DNA from: G965212025 sp965237985
Lineage (GTDB): Bacteria > Pseudomonadota > Gammaproteobacteria > Poriferisulfidales > Oxydemutatoraceae
Assembly: GCA_965237985.1 (NCBI GenBank)
Contig: OZ250161.1
Coordinates: 1,054,001 to 1,118,000 of the forward strand
Length of the DNA: 64,000 nt
Reading direction: 5' to 3'
A program made the translations under genes and the position numbers. Positions 24,738-34,262 of the stretch are shown here, in pieces (position 1 is the stretch's first letter; the number at the start of each line of letters is the position of its first letter). Under the pieces are notes generated by a model that did not search any database, was not told the DNA's origin, and saw nothing but the letters and a program-made list of their open reading frames with translations.

Positions 24738-24893
24738 AGCATGGTCCATTCCCGACAAATCGTCGTCTCGTTCTCCCCGGAACCATTGGGACTCATGCGA
24801 CGCTGGCGGCGCACCGCCCTTTTATTCAGCTGGTTCAACGGACACGAACGAGGCCTCTGCCACTGATGATGCCGCCGCCGCTGGTGTAATGGT
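24738..24893. other. Short spacer after moaA
   Basis: No gene. The right-hand part (from about 24885) probably belongs to the end of the broken transposon that follows; clear terminal inverted repeats were not identified. Confidence 0.35.
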
Positions 24894-25962
24894 TCACATG
24901 GTCTGAGACATCTTACCGACCTCGGAGAAGGTGTTGTGAATATAGGCCATTGGTGTCTTCCCGTTCAAGTTTTTGTGCGGCCGGTATGTGTTGTATTTGA
25001 GGACGGCATTTTTGAGTTCATATCTGATGGCCCCAATGGAATCTGCGAGCAGGTCAGCTCGGTAACAGAATTCTTCTTTGAAGGTTCGGTTTCCCCGTTC
25101 GACGCCGCCGTTGTAGGTCGGTTTGCTTGGCGGCAGGACGATAAGTTCGATGGTGAGTTCCTGGCAGGCGGTCTCGAATTCGGCCATGAACTCCGATCCG
25201 CCATCGACCTGTATGGAGCAGATCGTGAAAGGGGCCTTTTCGACAAGTTCGGTCAGGAACCTTTTGGCAGAGGTTGCTTTGGCGTTTGAATAAACTTGCG
25301 CATGAATAAACTTTGAGCAGCGCTCCCAGGCTTGGAAGTGTTTGCAGGTGACGCCGTTTTTGTGCACTGTCATGTGATCGACCTGGACCCGTTCGCCCAG
25401 GTGCATTTTGCCATAATCTTTGTAGGTCCAGGGCCGGGCATGGGATTTTCAAAAGTCTCGCTTCCTCTTCGGGCGCGATGCTGACAGCGACTTTTGGATC
25501 AATCCCCTGTCGAACAATCGCTTCAGGATCCGCCCGACCGTACTGGTGCTGATAGAGGCGCCGTGATCGCGTTGAAGAATAACCGCGATCTTTTCTTTGC
25601 CATAGGTCGGGTTTTCACGCCGGACCCGCAGCACGAGCTGTAAATCGGCCTCCCCCCACAGAGGTTTGTTGACCCGCCTTGGTCGTTTCGACGGCGGCAC
25701 AATACCCCGCTCAAGGTCATGCAAAACCTGCCTGTAACGGTAATTAGGATGCGCGCGAGATGCCGACAAAGTATTGGCACTTCTCATCGCTGACCCCCTC
25801 GGCTTTCAGGTCATTCCATCGCCGCACCTTGTCTTTATGTTGTTGTCGATAGACATCAAGACATTCCTGTGTACGGGCGTAGGCGTAAAGTCTATAAACG
25901 TTCTTGTGCAATCCATGGATTTGCATATTGGCCTCCGGAAGGTTGGGTCGTTTCATCAACAC
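24894..25962 (-). pseudogene. Broken DDE transposase, IS481/IS3-like
   Basis: Three collinear pieces of an rve-type integrase-core transposase. The N-terminal piece (25744-25962) has a helix-turn-helix-like stretch ending CQYFVGISRAS. The middle piece (25449-25787) is in another frame and has NPTYGKEKIAVILQRDHG. The catalytic piece (24894-25406) has VQVDHM, QVDGGSEFMAEFE and NGGVERGNRTFKEEF, giving the DDE residues. Between middle and catalytic pieces the frame is continuous but interrupted by one TGA (25449-25451). The first junction is a frameshift, which could be programmed as in IS3 elements, but the TGA marks it as inactive. Confidence 0.82.
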
Positions 25963-26194
25963 CTATCTTCCGAGGCCATTTACGCCAATGCAATCAGGCA
26001 ACGGCCCGCTCGCTACAGCGCTCCATAAGGGCGCGCTTCGCGGGCTGCAGAGTAACCGCCGGAGTCTCACATCTATCTGAACCTATTCACTGGTCGCATC
26101 TTAAAAACTGCTGGTCCATCCTTCCTCAGGCATGCACTTGTGCGACACCATGGCGAGCACGACTGGAATAGTAACCTGGCAGGTATTTTTTAAG
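25963..26194. other. Spacer between two broken insertion sequences
   Basis: No gene recognised. G+C-rich compared with the A+T-rich element that follows. Confidence 0.3.
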
Positions 26195-26933
26195 GGTCAT
26201 GACAAGTTAAGCGGCTCTTTTCTGAATATTCCAAGCAAAATCTTGTAAAGATTTTGCTTGCGATTGTTGAATCTAAATTCACATTCTTTAAGATGTAAAT
26301 TGAATGTACTTTTGTCCATCCCTTTAAACTTTAACCAACCTGGTTTTTGCATAACCCCAAAATGACTCTATGCCATTAATATAAGAATTTCCTCTGGCGA
26401 ATTCATTCTCACCATGATGAACTCTAAAGTGCTTCTTATAACCAAAATCTACTAAACCATTATACCCACGCCAGCCATCAGAATGAATAACACTATCTAT
26501 ACTTGTTTTACCTATAATTATCTTGGTTAAAGTCGCTGCAGTGCAATCCGGAACAATCTCAGTATAAACTTTATCACCGCGTTTTAATAAACCAAATACT
26601 TTGGTTTTACCTTTGGCGCCACGACCACGCACACCTTTGACTCTTTTTGCCCCAAAGTAAGATTCATCAACTTCAATCTGTCCCACTAATAGGGCAGATT
26701 GGTTGGTTGAATCTCTGGCAATCCGCTTGCGAATTGCCTTTAAATATTGATTAATAGTTTGTCTACTTAACTTTGTTAATTATTGGATTTGAACGGCGTT
26801 CAAATCCAAAGAAAAATAGCGAATAATTTCTCTAAATTTATGCTCAGAAATTCTTGAACGAATTATATATTTGTTTTTCATTGTCATAACAATATGTTAT
26901 CATGTTTTTAAACATGCTTAATTTGTCATGACC
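26195..26933 (-). mobile_element. IS1595-family insertion sequence (inactive)
   Basis: A compact A+T-rich element bounded by terminal inverted repeats: GGTCATGACAAGTTAAGC at the left (26195) and its complement with one mismatch ending at 26933. It encodes one transposase on the minus strand. Adjacent 8-base sequences do not match, so no target duplication is seen; one flank may have been lost. It ends 47 bases before the truncated array paralogue A, which lacks its N-terminal domain. Confidence 0.85.
26197..26887 (-). pseudogene. IS1595-family (ISXO2-like) transposase, broken
   Basis: From ATG 26887 the frame encodes an N-terminal stretch with IIRYFSLDLNAVQI, meets a TAA, then continues in frame through TINQYLKAIRKRIARD, GQIEVDESYFG (catalytic Asp), VIHSDGWRGY (second Asp) and NYINGIES-like sequence (NSYINGIESFWGYAK). 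After RLVKV a frameshift leads to FKGMDKSTFNLHLKECEFR and a natural end LNLS. One nonsense and one frameshift mutation make it inactive. The ISXO2-like catalytic domain is otherwise well preserved. Confidence 0.85.
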
Positions 26934-26979
26934 AAAGAAAATTAATGCTCAGTCATATATTTTACCAACCAGATTAAGC

Positions 26980-27696
26980 ATGGAAGAAAACTACTGGGCT
27001 GGGGCTGGGTTTACTCCTGGCAATGTGGAGCGTGTGGTGGGGTATGATCAAGTGCTTCGAGCATCTGATGGGGATAAGTTGGTGGTCACCATTGATTCTT
27101 TTGTTCCCGGAGACACGAGTTACGAGCAAGAACTGGAGACACTATCCAAAGGTGTTCAAGACTTCTACGAAAATGCAAGGTTAGAGACTCGAACAGGAAT
27201 TGGTCAATTTGAAGCTGGCGAGATAGTTGGTGTTCGTGGGGCTGGAACAAGCGCAGATGAGTTTTTCCATTCGAAGTGGCATGATGCGGTAGATCAAGAA
27301 GTGCAAAAACTGGGTCCGCGTGGTGCAACTCGTGCGCAACTTACAGAAATATCACAACAGGTAAACCACGAATTGGTCGCTGAAATAAAGGGGCGTCGGG
27401 AAATTACCGATGAGAAAATTACCGAGCTGGATTTAGTAGGGAGTCGTGAGGCAATCGCAGTCACAAAAGCTAATATGGAAGTAGTTGCCACTGCAAAGAG
27501 GGATAACGGTATAGCCTGGAAACATAAAGAAATTGAAAAGACTGCGGCACAATGGGAGATGCATCATATTTTTGCCACGTTGAAAGGCTTATATATTAAT
27601 GACACGGCAGACAAGTGTTGGGCTTTGCCGCGAAGTCCAAAAGAAGCTCTCAATAATGCTGTCGTGGGATATTGCAAGGGCCGTCCAGATTCTTAG
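26980..27696 (+). CDS. Array paralogue A, N-terminally truncated, unknown function
   Basis: I do not recognise this family. The 238-residue protein aligns with the C-terminal two-thirds of array paralogues B-E: ASDGDKLVVTI matches KDGDTFTVSI, SYEQELETLSKGVQDFYEN matches the YEKAL...DFY block, WHDAVDQEVQKLG...LTEISQQVNHEL matches the central helical block, and SPKEALNNAVVGYCKGRP matches the C-terminus. The ~150-residue N-terminal domain of the full family is missing. The IS1595 element lies 47 bases upstream, so truncation by that insertion is likely. No signal peptide or membrane segment. Diverged well beyond copies B-E. Confidence 0.6.
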   Translation: MEENYWAGAGFTPGNVERVVGYDQVLRASDGDKLVVTIDSFVPGDTSYEQELETLSKGVQDFYENARLETRTGIGQFEAGEIVGVRGAGTSADEFFHSKWHDAVDQEVQKLGPRGATRAQLTEISQQVNHELVAEIKGRREITDEKITELDLVGSREAIAVTKANMEVVATAKRDNGIAWKHKEIEKTAAQWEMHHIFATLKGLYINDTADKCWALPRSPKEALNNAVVGYCKGRPDS

Positions 27697-28239
27697 GTCT
27701 TTGGTGCGTCTAAGGTTTGATGTTCGCCGTGGCTTTACAGGCTTTCGTTTCTGCTGGCTGACAGTATATGGTTAGCCCATACTTTTTGGGAGTAGGCAAA
27801 TATGGGGAAGTGGGTTTCTCGGGGTGAGCCGATAAATTCAGGCAATGGGGAAATATGTATTTTCGCCCTTTCAACAGATAAAGAAATACACCACGGAAAA
27901 ACAGCCTGGTACCTCGTCGGATTTCAAGTTGCCGGTCGCGCTGAAAGCGTTGCCTGACAACCATGGCATTCTGGAATTCGTTGCCGAAAGATCAGACGCA
28001 TATCACACTTTGGTGCCTGAAAACCTCAGGTAGACGGCATGCGTAAAGGATTTACTGGCACCAGGGAATGCCACTGTACTCATCACGATGCGTATATTCA
28101 CAAAAACTTCACGCTCAAATCGGAGCATGGATGGCGGAACGCGATTTTTCAGCTCAAGGGGCGGAAGCCGTGTTCCTCAAGGAGCGTCAGGCAAAGGTCA
28201 ACGCCATCACCCTCCGGCCTGATTCATCAATGCCGACTG
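27697..28239. other. Shared spacer segment downstream of paralogue A
   Basis: This ~530-base stretch is repeated, with differences, after paralogue C (33297-33820) and after D (36307-36830) but is absent after B. Short frames in it, for example one with KLHAQIGAWMAERDFSAQG (28110-28170), recur in all copies and look like remains of a coding sequence I cannot name. No intact gene. Confidence 0.5.
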
Positions 28240-28860
28240 CTGTCGCTCAGCCGCACGTCGATTTGCTTCGCGGCGAAACAGGGTGACCGGCAAAACCTCG
28301 GCCATCTCAGTGGTTCAAGGACCAGGCAAAATCATCTTCTAATCCCTCTTCGCCGGCAGTTGCCAGACGGCTCCCCGACAACGCCAGGTTTGAGTGCCGT
28401 GCACCACGTCGATTTGCTTCGCGGCGAAACAGGGTGGCCAGTAGAACCTCGGCCATCTCAGTGGTTCAAGAGCCAGGAAAAATCATCTTCTAATCCCTCT
28501 TCGCCGGCAGTTTGCCAGATGGCTCCCGGCAACACTAGGTTTGACTGCCGTGAACCACGCCGATTTGCTTCGCGGCGAAACAGGGTGACCGGTAGAACTT
28601 CAGCCATCTCAGTGGTTCAAGAGCCAGGCAAAATCATCTTCTAATCCCTCTCCTCCGACAGTTGCCAGATGGCTCCCGGCAACACTAGGTTTGACTGCTA
28701 TCGCTCAGCCGCACGTCGATTTGCTTCGCGGCGAAACAAGGTGGCCGGTAGAACCTCGGCCATCTCAGTGATTCAAGAACCAGGCAAAATCATCTTCTAA
28801 TCCCCCTCCTCGCCGGCAGTTGCCAGACGGCTTCCGGCAACGCCAGGTTTGACTGCCGTG
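28240..28860 (+). repeat. Cluster 1 of ~150-bp tandem repeats (4 units)
   Basis: Four direct repeats with the landmark TTTGCTTCGCGGCGAAAC beginning at about 28262, 28413, 28564 and 28720 (spacing 151, 151, 156). Each unit also carries CTCGGCCATCTCAGTG and AAAATCATCTTCTAATCCC. There is no spacer-repeat regularity like CRISPR and no long open frame running through all units. Confidence 0.9.
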
Positions 28861-29640
28861 CACCAGCTGGAGTGGCCTTCGTTCTTTGGACAGATCAGTG
28901 GCTTTGTCAAGGTGTATATTTTGCCTGCTCGATCTGAATCACGCCGCCTTTTCTTTCTTGGAATACTTTCATCCAAGTTGACCACCTGGGATCAACCGGC
29001 GAGACCGATCATGGACTGCCGCTGTTGTGGAAATTGACCCGATCAGCGAAAGCACGAACAGTTGTACCGTCGTCCAGCAGTTCTTGCCAGCAGATTTTCT
29101 CGTGTTTGGGCAAGCCCCAGAATCTCTCCACGGCAACCTTGTCAATGCAGTGCCGTCGGCCGAAAATCCGGGTGCCCGCTGTCTGCAACCATTCGCTAAT
29201 GGCCCAGCTGGTAAATTAGCATCTTGGAAGTCGGCATTGCAGATCCTCGGATTTGACGTTGTGCCCGAGTACCGCAGAAGACGCCCCCAACAACGGTTGA
29301 CCACGGTGTTCGACAGTCGTCATGACAGAATCTTGCGGCTCCTCAAGTCCGGGTTCGCAGGCAGAAACAAAAACCCCCATCTCAAGCTGGGATGTACGTG
29401 TTCTCGGGGCAGCAGAATGACCTTGTCCCGCTGTCCAAACTTGTCGGACCACCTCAAAGGGGCGTTATGACAGGCTGGGCACACCTGGCAAGCTGTGGTG
29501 CAGAAATCGCCAGAAACGTGCCAAGCAGACAGCACGAGAGCCCGGCAGGGAAAACAGCTGGAGGAATTTTTGCTTAGCGCACCTGGATGATGTGCAAATG
29601 CCGCTATCCGGAAATCCAGGTTTTGACGCGCCACCTTGAT
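28861..29640 (-). mobile_element. IS3-like transposase remnant in the array unit, copy 1
   Basis: On the minus strand a frame shared by all four array units encodes FTSWAISEWLQTAGTRIFG followed by HCIDKAAVERFWGLPKHEK, which resembles the C-terminal catalytic part of IS3-family OrfB. No complete element, start or terminal repeats are seen. In this first copy the frame is interrupted by a stop near 29218 that the other copies lack. The remnant now lies between the tandem repeats and the promoter of paralogue B. Confidence 0.6.
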
Positions 29641-29661
29641 GGCCACAAAATGTGGTAAAAT
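29641..29661 (+). promoter_or_regulatory. Conserved promoter with dyad upstream of paralogue B
   Basis: GGCCACAAAATGTGG forms an inverted repeat (CCACA/TGTGG) running into an extended -10 element TGGTAAAAT (29653-29661). The ATG is 86 bases further on, with GGGAGGAG before it. The same arrangement precedes paralogues C, D and E. Confidence 0.55.
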
Positions 29662-29746
29662 GATGCCTCATAACAGGTGTTGGATTCTCAGTTTTGTCGC
29701 TTGAATCGACGGCAGTTCGTTTTAAAAATACGGGAGGAGCGCAGTT

Positions 29747-30832
29747 ATGCAAGGTCTCACAGTCAAACAGAAATATTCCAGCCTGCTTCAGCCAGGCGCG
29801 GGCATTAAAGGTCAGGCAGAAATCACCAATATAGGGTCAAAGTCTTTGGAACTTATCCAGCGCGGCAGCAGTTGGCATGGGCGCCTGGCCTGCTGGGTCA
29901 AGGACAACGTGTCTCCATTGTTCAGAAGAAAAAGCAAATCTGAGGACGGTGAATACAAGAGTAAAGTCTTGCGGCAGTTCGGTGCAGATATGCTTGCCGA
30001 CACCTCAATTGACGAGAAGGTAAAAAAAAGCATTACACAGAAAGTCCGCAGCTTAGATCAATCGGGGATACCTGTTCGTATGAAACATCTCAAACAGCTG
30101 TTAAAGAAAATTGATACAGCCGAAAGCGAAGGAGCCCCACTCATACCAACCAAAATAACAGATGCATCATGTCATGTCGACCAGGAAAACGCCGAAACAG
30201 AGGCGGGTTCAGCCAAAGCGCGCTTGAAAGATGGGGATACTTTTACAGTCAGCATCGCCCACACAATTATTGGAGGAGAGGACTACGAGAAAGCTCTTGA
30301 TAAATGTACTCAGGGACCGAATGATTTCTACACCAATTATTTTTCTAGAGCCACAGGGTCGTCCAACTATTTTTTTGCTCGGGAAATTATGGTGGCGCAT
30401 ACCGAATTAGATGCAACACTCCACGATATATGGAAGGTCGCGGTAAAACAGAAAGTATACGCGCTGAATGCTCCAACCATCCCAGATACACAACTTAATG
30501 ATATATCAGGACAGGTCATCACGGAATTATGCAATGAAATAAAGGGAAGACGGAAGATGACCCCTTTAGAATTGGGTGGCACCATGATAACGGGACAGCA
30601 AAACGAAGCTGACGAGGCCATTGCTCTGGAACTGTCAAAACACACAATAGTCTCCAAAGAACCGCTCACTCAACCACAAAAAGAAGCAATGCGGACCGCT
30701 GTTCTGGTAGCGATGAAACAATCTAAAATCAGTGAGCATGGGGAAGGGAGAATTTACCCACAAAGCCCCGCGAAAGCTTTCGAAAAAGCTGTCTTGAATT
30801 ATTGCGATGCTCACCCGGAGATTTTCACGTAA
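29747..30832 (+). CDS. Array paralogue B, unknown function
   Basis: Unrecognised 361-residue protein, apparently cytosolic or secreted without a signal peptide, with no membrane segment. Blocks shared by the family: N-terminal module about 8-62 (KYSSLL, SSWHGRLACWV, PLFRRK); helical module about 70-123 (SGIPVRMKHLKQLL); a strand-rich KDGDTFTVSI segment at 161-170; a variable patch about 192-220; a helical module about 221-270 (LNDISGQVITELC, EIKGRRK); and a C-terminal module about 300-361 (GRIYPQSPAKAFEKAVLNYC). GGGAGGAG precedes the ATG. The sequence upstream, including promoter and IS3-like remnant, is nearly identical in copies C-E. Modular layout and fast-changing patch suggest an effector, toxin or antigen-like role, which is only an inference. 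Confidence 0.75.
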   Translation: MQGLTVKQKYSSLLQPGAGIKGQAEITNIGSKSLELIQRGSSWHGRLACWVKDNVSPLFRRKSKSEDGEYKSKVLRQFGADMLADTSIDEKVKKSITQKVRSLDQSGIPVRMKHLKQLLKKIDTAESEGAPLIPTKITDASCHVDQENAETEAGSAKARLKDGDTFTVSIAHTIIGGEDYEKALDKCTQGPNDFYTNYFSRATGSSNYFFAREIMVAHTELDATLHDIWKVAVKQKVYALNAPTIPDTQLNDISGQVITELCNEIKGRRKMTPLELGGTMITGQQNEADEAIALELSKHTIVSKEPLTQPQKEAMRTAVLVAMKQSKISEHGEGRIYPQSPAKAFEKAVLNYCDAHPEIFT

Positions 30833-30837
30833 CGCCA

Positions 30838-31300
30838 AGTTTGACTGCTATCACTCAGCCGCACGCCGATTTGCTTCGCGGCGAAACAGGGTGACCGGCA
30901 GAACCTCGGCCATCTCAGTGGTTCAAGAACCAGGCAAAATCATCTTCTAATCCCTCTTCGCCGGCAGTTTGCCTGACGGCTCCCGGCGGCACAGGTTTGA
31001 GCGCCGTGCACCACGTCGATTTGCTTCGCGGCGAAACAGGGTGACCGGCAGAACCTCGGCCATCTCAGTGGTTCAAGAACCAGGCAAAATCATCTTCTAA
31101 TCCCTCTTCGCCGACAGTTGCCAGATTGCTCCCAGCGCACCATGTTTGACTACCGTGCACCACGTCGATTTGCTTCGCGGCGAAACAGGGTGACCGGTAG
31201 AACCTCGGCCATCTCAGTGATTCAAGAACCAGGCAAAATCATCTTCTAATCCCTCCTCGCCGGCAGTTGCCAGACGGCTTCCGGCAACGCCAGGTTTGAC
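30838..31300 (+). repeat. Cluster 2 of ~150-bp tandem repeats (3 units)
   Basis: Three units with the TTTGCTTCGCGGCGAAAC landmark at about 30870, 31020 and 31169. They begin directly after the paralogue B stop; the ~530-base spacer segment found after A, C and D is missing here. Confidence 0.9.
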
Positions 31301-32080
31301 TGCCGTGCACCAACTGGAGTGGCCTTCGTTCTTTGGACAGATCAGTGGCTTTGTCAAGGTGTATATTTTGCCTGCTCGATCTGAATCACGCCGCCTTTTC
31401 TTTCTTGGAATACTTTCATCCAAGTTGACCACCTGGGATCAACCGGCGAGACCGATCATGGACTGCCGCTGTTGTGGAAATTGACCCGATCAGCGAAAGC
31501 ACGAACAGTTGTACCGTCATCCAGCAGTTCTTGCCGGCAGATTTTCTCGTGTTTGGGCAAGCCCCAGAATCTCTCCACGGCAGCCTTGTCAATGCAGTGC
31601 CGTCGGCCGAAAATCCGGGTGCCCGCTGTCTGCAACCATTCGCTAATGGCCCAGCTGGTAAATTGGCATCTTGGAAGTCGGCATTGCAGATCCTCGGATT
31701 TGACGTTGTGCCCGAGTACCGCAGAAGACGCCCCCAACAACGGTTGACCACGGTGTTCGACAGTCGTCATGACAGAATCTTGCGGCTCCTCAAGTCCGGG
31801 TTCGCAGGCAGAGACAAAAACCCCCATCTCAAGCTGGGATGTACGTGTTCTCGGGGCAGCAGAATGACCTTGTCCCGCTGTCCAAACTTGTCGGACCACC
31901 TCAAAGGGGCGTTATGACAGGCTGGGCACACCTGGCAAGCTGTGGTGCAGAAATTACCAGAAACGTGCCAAGCAGACAGCACGAGAGCCCGGCAGGAAAA
32001 GCAGCTGGAGAAATTCTTGCCTAGCGCCTGGATGATTTGCAAATGCCGCTATCCGGAAATCCAGGTTTTGACACGCCACC
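31301..32080 (-). mobile_element. IS3-like transposase remnant in the array unit, copy 2
   Basis: Near-identical to the remnant at 28861-29640, but with the minus-strand frame open over 147 codons (31456-31899) from MVRQVWTAG to RVNFHNSGSP. The open frame is not a full transposase and lacks the first catalytic residues. Confidence 0.6.
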
Positions 32081-32085
32081 TTTAT

Positions 32086-32107
32086 GGCCACAAAAATGTG
32101 GTATAAT
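32086..32107 (+). promoter_or_regulatory. Conserved promoter with dyad upstream of paralogue C
   Basis: Same dyad (CCACA/TGTGG) with a perfect extended -10, TGGTATAAT (32099-32107). It is the strongest version of the four. The ATG is 85 bases downstream. Confidence 0.6.
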
Positions 32108-32191
32108 GAACCTAGTAACAGGTATCGGATTCTCAGCTTTGTTGTTTGCATCGCCGGCGGTTCGTTTTAAAAATACGGGAGGAGCGAAGTT

Positions 32192-33283
32192 ATGCAAGGT
32201 CTCACAGTCAAACAGAAATATTCCAGCCTGCTTCAGCCAGGCACGGGCATTAAAGGTCAGGCAGAAATCACCAGTATAGAGCCAAAGTCTTTGGAACTTA
32301 TCCAGCGCGGCAGCAGTTGGCATGGGCGCCTGGCCTGCTGGGTCAAGGACAACGTGTCTCCATTGTTCAGAAGAAAAAGCCAATCTGAAGACGGTAAATA
32401 CAAGAGTAAAGTCTTGCAACAGTTCGGTAAAGATGTGCTTCTCGACACTTCAATTAACGTTGGGACGAGAAAACGCATTACACAGAAAGTCGCCAGGCTG
32501 GATCAATCAGGGATCCCTGTTCGTATGAAACATCTCAGACGGCTGTTGAAGAAAATTGATGCAGCCGAAAGCGGAGAAGCCGTACTCACACCAGCCAAGA
32601 TAACAAATACATCACGTCATGCCGACCAGGAAAACGTCGAAAGAGAGGCGGGTTCAGCCAAAGCGCGCTTGAAAGATGGGGATACTTTTACAGTCAGCAT
32701 CGACCACACAATTATTGGAGGAGAGGAATACGAGAAAGCACTTGATGAATATGCTCTAGGACCGTATGACTTCTTCACCAATAATTTTTCTAAGCCCTTA
32801 CAGATAAAAGACTATGATTTTGCTATGGAACATGATGTACGGACTGTTGCTGAATTAGATGCAACACTCCGCAATATATGGGAGGACACGGTAAAACAGA
32901 AAGTAAGCGCACTGAATGTTCTAAGCATCCCAAATTCACAACTTAGTGATATATCTAGACAGGTCATCACGGAATTATGCGATGAAATAAAGGGAAGACG
33001 GAAGATGAACGCTGATGAGTTGAAAAGCACCGGGATAAATGATCAGGAATCGGTAGCTAACAATGCCATTGAACAGGAACTGCTCAGCCACACAATGGTC
33101 TCCAAAGAACCGCTCACTAGACCGCAAAAAGATACAATGCGGACCGCTGTTCTGGTAGAGATGTCGAAATCTCAAATCAGTGAGCATGGGAAAGGGAGAA
33201 TTTACCCACAAAGCCCCGCGAAAGCTTTCGAAAAAGCTGTCTTGAATTATTCCCAGAATAACCGGGAGATTTTCTTTAATTAA
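32192..33283 (+). CDS. Array paralogue C, unknown function
   Basis: A 363-residue intact member of the array family, very close to B in the N-terminal and C-terminal modules. It differs sharply in the patch after GPYDFFTNNFS (about residues 192-224: KPLQIKDYDFAMEHDVRTV against the unrelated sequence in B) and in the linker about 272-300 (NADELKSTGINDQES). It shares the WHGRLACWVKDN, KDGDTFTVSI and IYPQSPAKAFEKAVLNY blocks. It ends REIFFN. GGGAGGAGC precedes the ATG. Its 3' half and downstream DNA are almost identical to those of D, consistent with recent gene conversion or unit duplication. Confidence 0.75.
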   Translation: MQGLTVKQKYSSLLQPGTGIKGQAEITSIEPKSLELIQRGSSWHGRLACWVKDNVSPLFRRKSQSEDGKYKSKVLQQFGKDVLLDTSINVGTRKRITQKVARLDQSGIPVRMKHLRRLLKKIDAAESGEAVLTPAKITNTSRHADQENVEREAGSAKARLKDGDTFTVSIDHTIIGGEEYEKALDEYALGPYDFFTNNFSKPLQIKDYDFAMEHDVRTVAELDATLRNIWEDTVKQKVSALNVLSIPNSQLSDISRQVITELCDEIKGRRKMNADELKSTGINDQESVANNAIEQELLSHTMVSKEPLTRPQKDTMRTAVLVEMSKSQISEHGKGRIYPQSPAKAFEKAVLNYSQNNREIFFN

Positions 33284-33815
33284 TTCACGTTCGCTCCCGC
33301 TTGACAGGTTTTTGCTTTCTCTTTCTGCTGGCTGACAATAACGGTCGATGCCATGTTTTTTGGGAGTGGGCAAATATGGGGAAGTGGGTCTCTCTGGGGT
33401 GAGCCGATAAGATAAATTCAGGCAATGGGCAAATATGTATTTTCGCCCTTTCAACAGAGAAGAAATACACCACGGGAAAACAGCCTGGTACCTCGTCGGA
33501 TTTCAAGTTACCGGTCGCACTGAAAGCGTTGCCTGACGACCATGGCATTCAGGGGTTCGTTGCCGAAGATCAACACATACCAACCAGTCGGTGCCTGAAA
33601 ACCTCAGGTAAACGGCATGCGTAAGGGGTTTGCTGGCACCAGGGAACGCCTCTGCGCTCATCACGATGCGTATATTCACAAAAACTTCACGCTCAAATCG
33701 AAGAATGGATAGCGGAACGCGATTGTTCGGTTCAAGAGGCGGAAGCCGTGTTCCTCAAGGAGCGTCAGACAAAGACCAACACTATCACCCCCCGGCCTGA
33801 TTCATCAATGCCGAC
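33284..33815. other. Shared spacer segment downstream of paralogue C
   Basis: Repeat of the segment seen at 27697-28239; virtually identical to 36290-36825. It contains the same short frames and no intact gene. Confidence 0.5.
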
Positions 33816-34262
33816 TGCTGTCGCTCAGCCGCACGTCAATTTGCTTCGCGGCGAAACAGGGTGGCCAGTAGAACCTCGGCCATCTCAGTGATTCAAGGAC
33901 CAAGCAAAATCATCTTCTAATCCCTCTTCGCCGGCAGTTGCCAGATGGCTCCCGGCGGCACAGGTTTGAGCGCCGTGCACCACGTCGATTTGCTTCGCGG
34001 CGAAACAGGGTGACCGGCAGAACCTCGGCCATCTCAGTGGTTCAAGGGCCAGGCAAAATCATTTCTAATCCCTCTTCGCCGACAGTTACCAGACGGCTCC
34101 CAGCGCACCATGTTTGACTGCCGTGCACCACGCCGATTTGCTTCGCGGCGAAACAGGTGACCGGCAGAACCTCGGCCATCTCAGTGGTTCAAGAACCAGG
34201 CAAAATCATCTTCTAATCCCTCTTCGCCGACAGTTGCCAGACGGCTCCCAGCGCACCAGGTT
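33816..34262 (+). repeat. Cluster 3 of ~150-bp tandem repeats (3 units)
   Basis: Landmark TTTGCTTCGCGGCGAAAC (first unit starts AATTTGCTT) at about 33840, 33989 and 34137. The unit order and small deletions are shared with cluster 4, so the two clusters were copied together. Confidence 0.9.

Noticed and set aside
31474..31917. 147-codon plus-strand frame repeated in each array unit as a real gene
   Set aside because: It lies opposite the minus-strand frame that carries IS3-like catalytic motifs, has no ribosome site or recognisable domain, and is probably a shadow of the remnant.
33285..33548. Minus-strand 87-codon frame in the spacers after C and D
   Set aside because: Identical copies reflect recent duplication, not selection. 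There is no ribosome site and no recognisable feature, and the diverged copy after A does not keep the frame.
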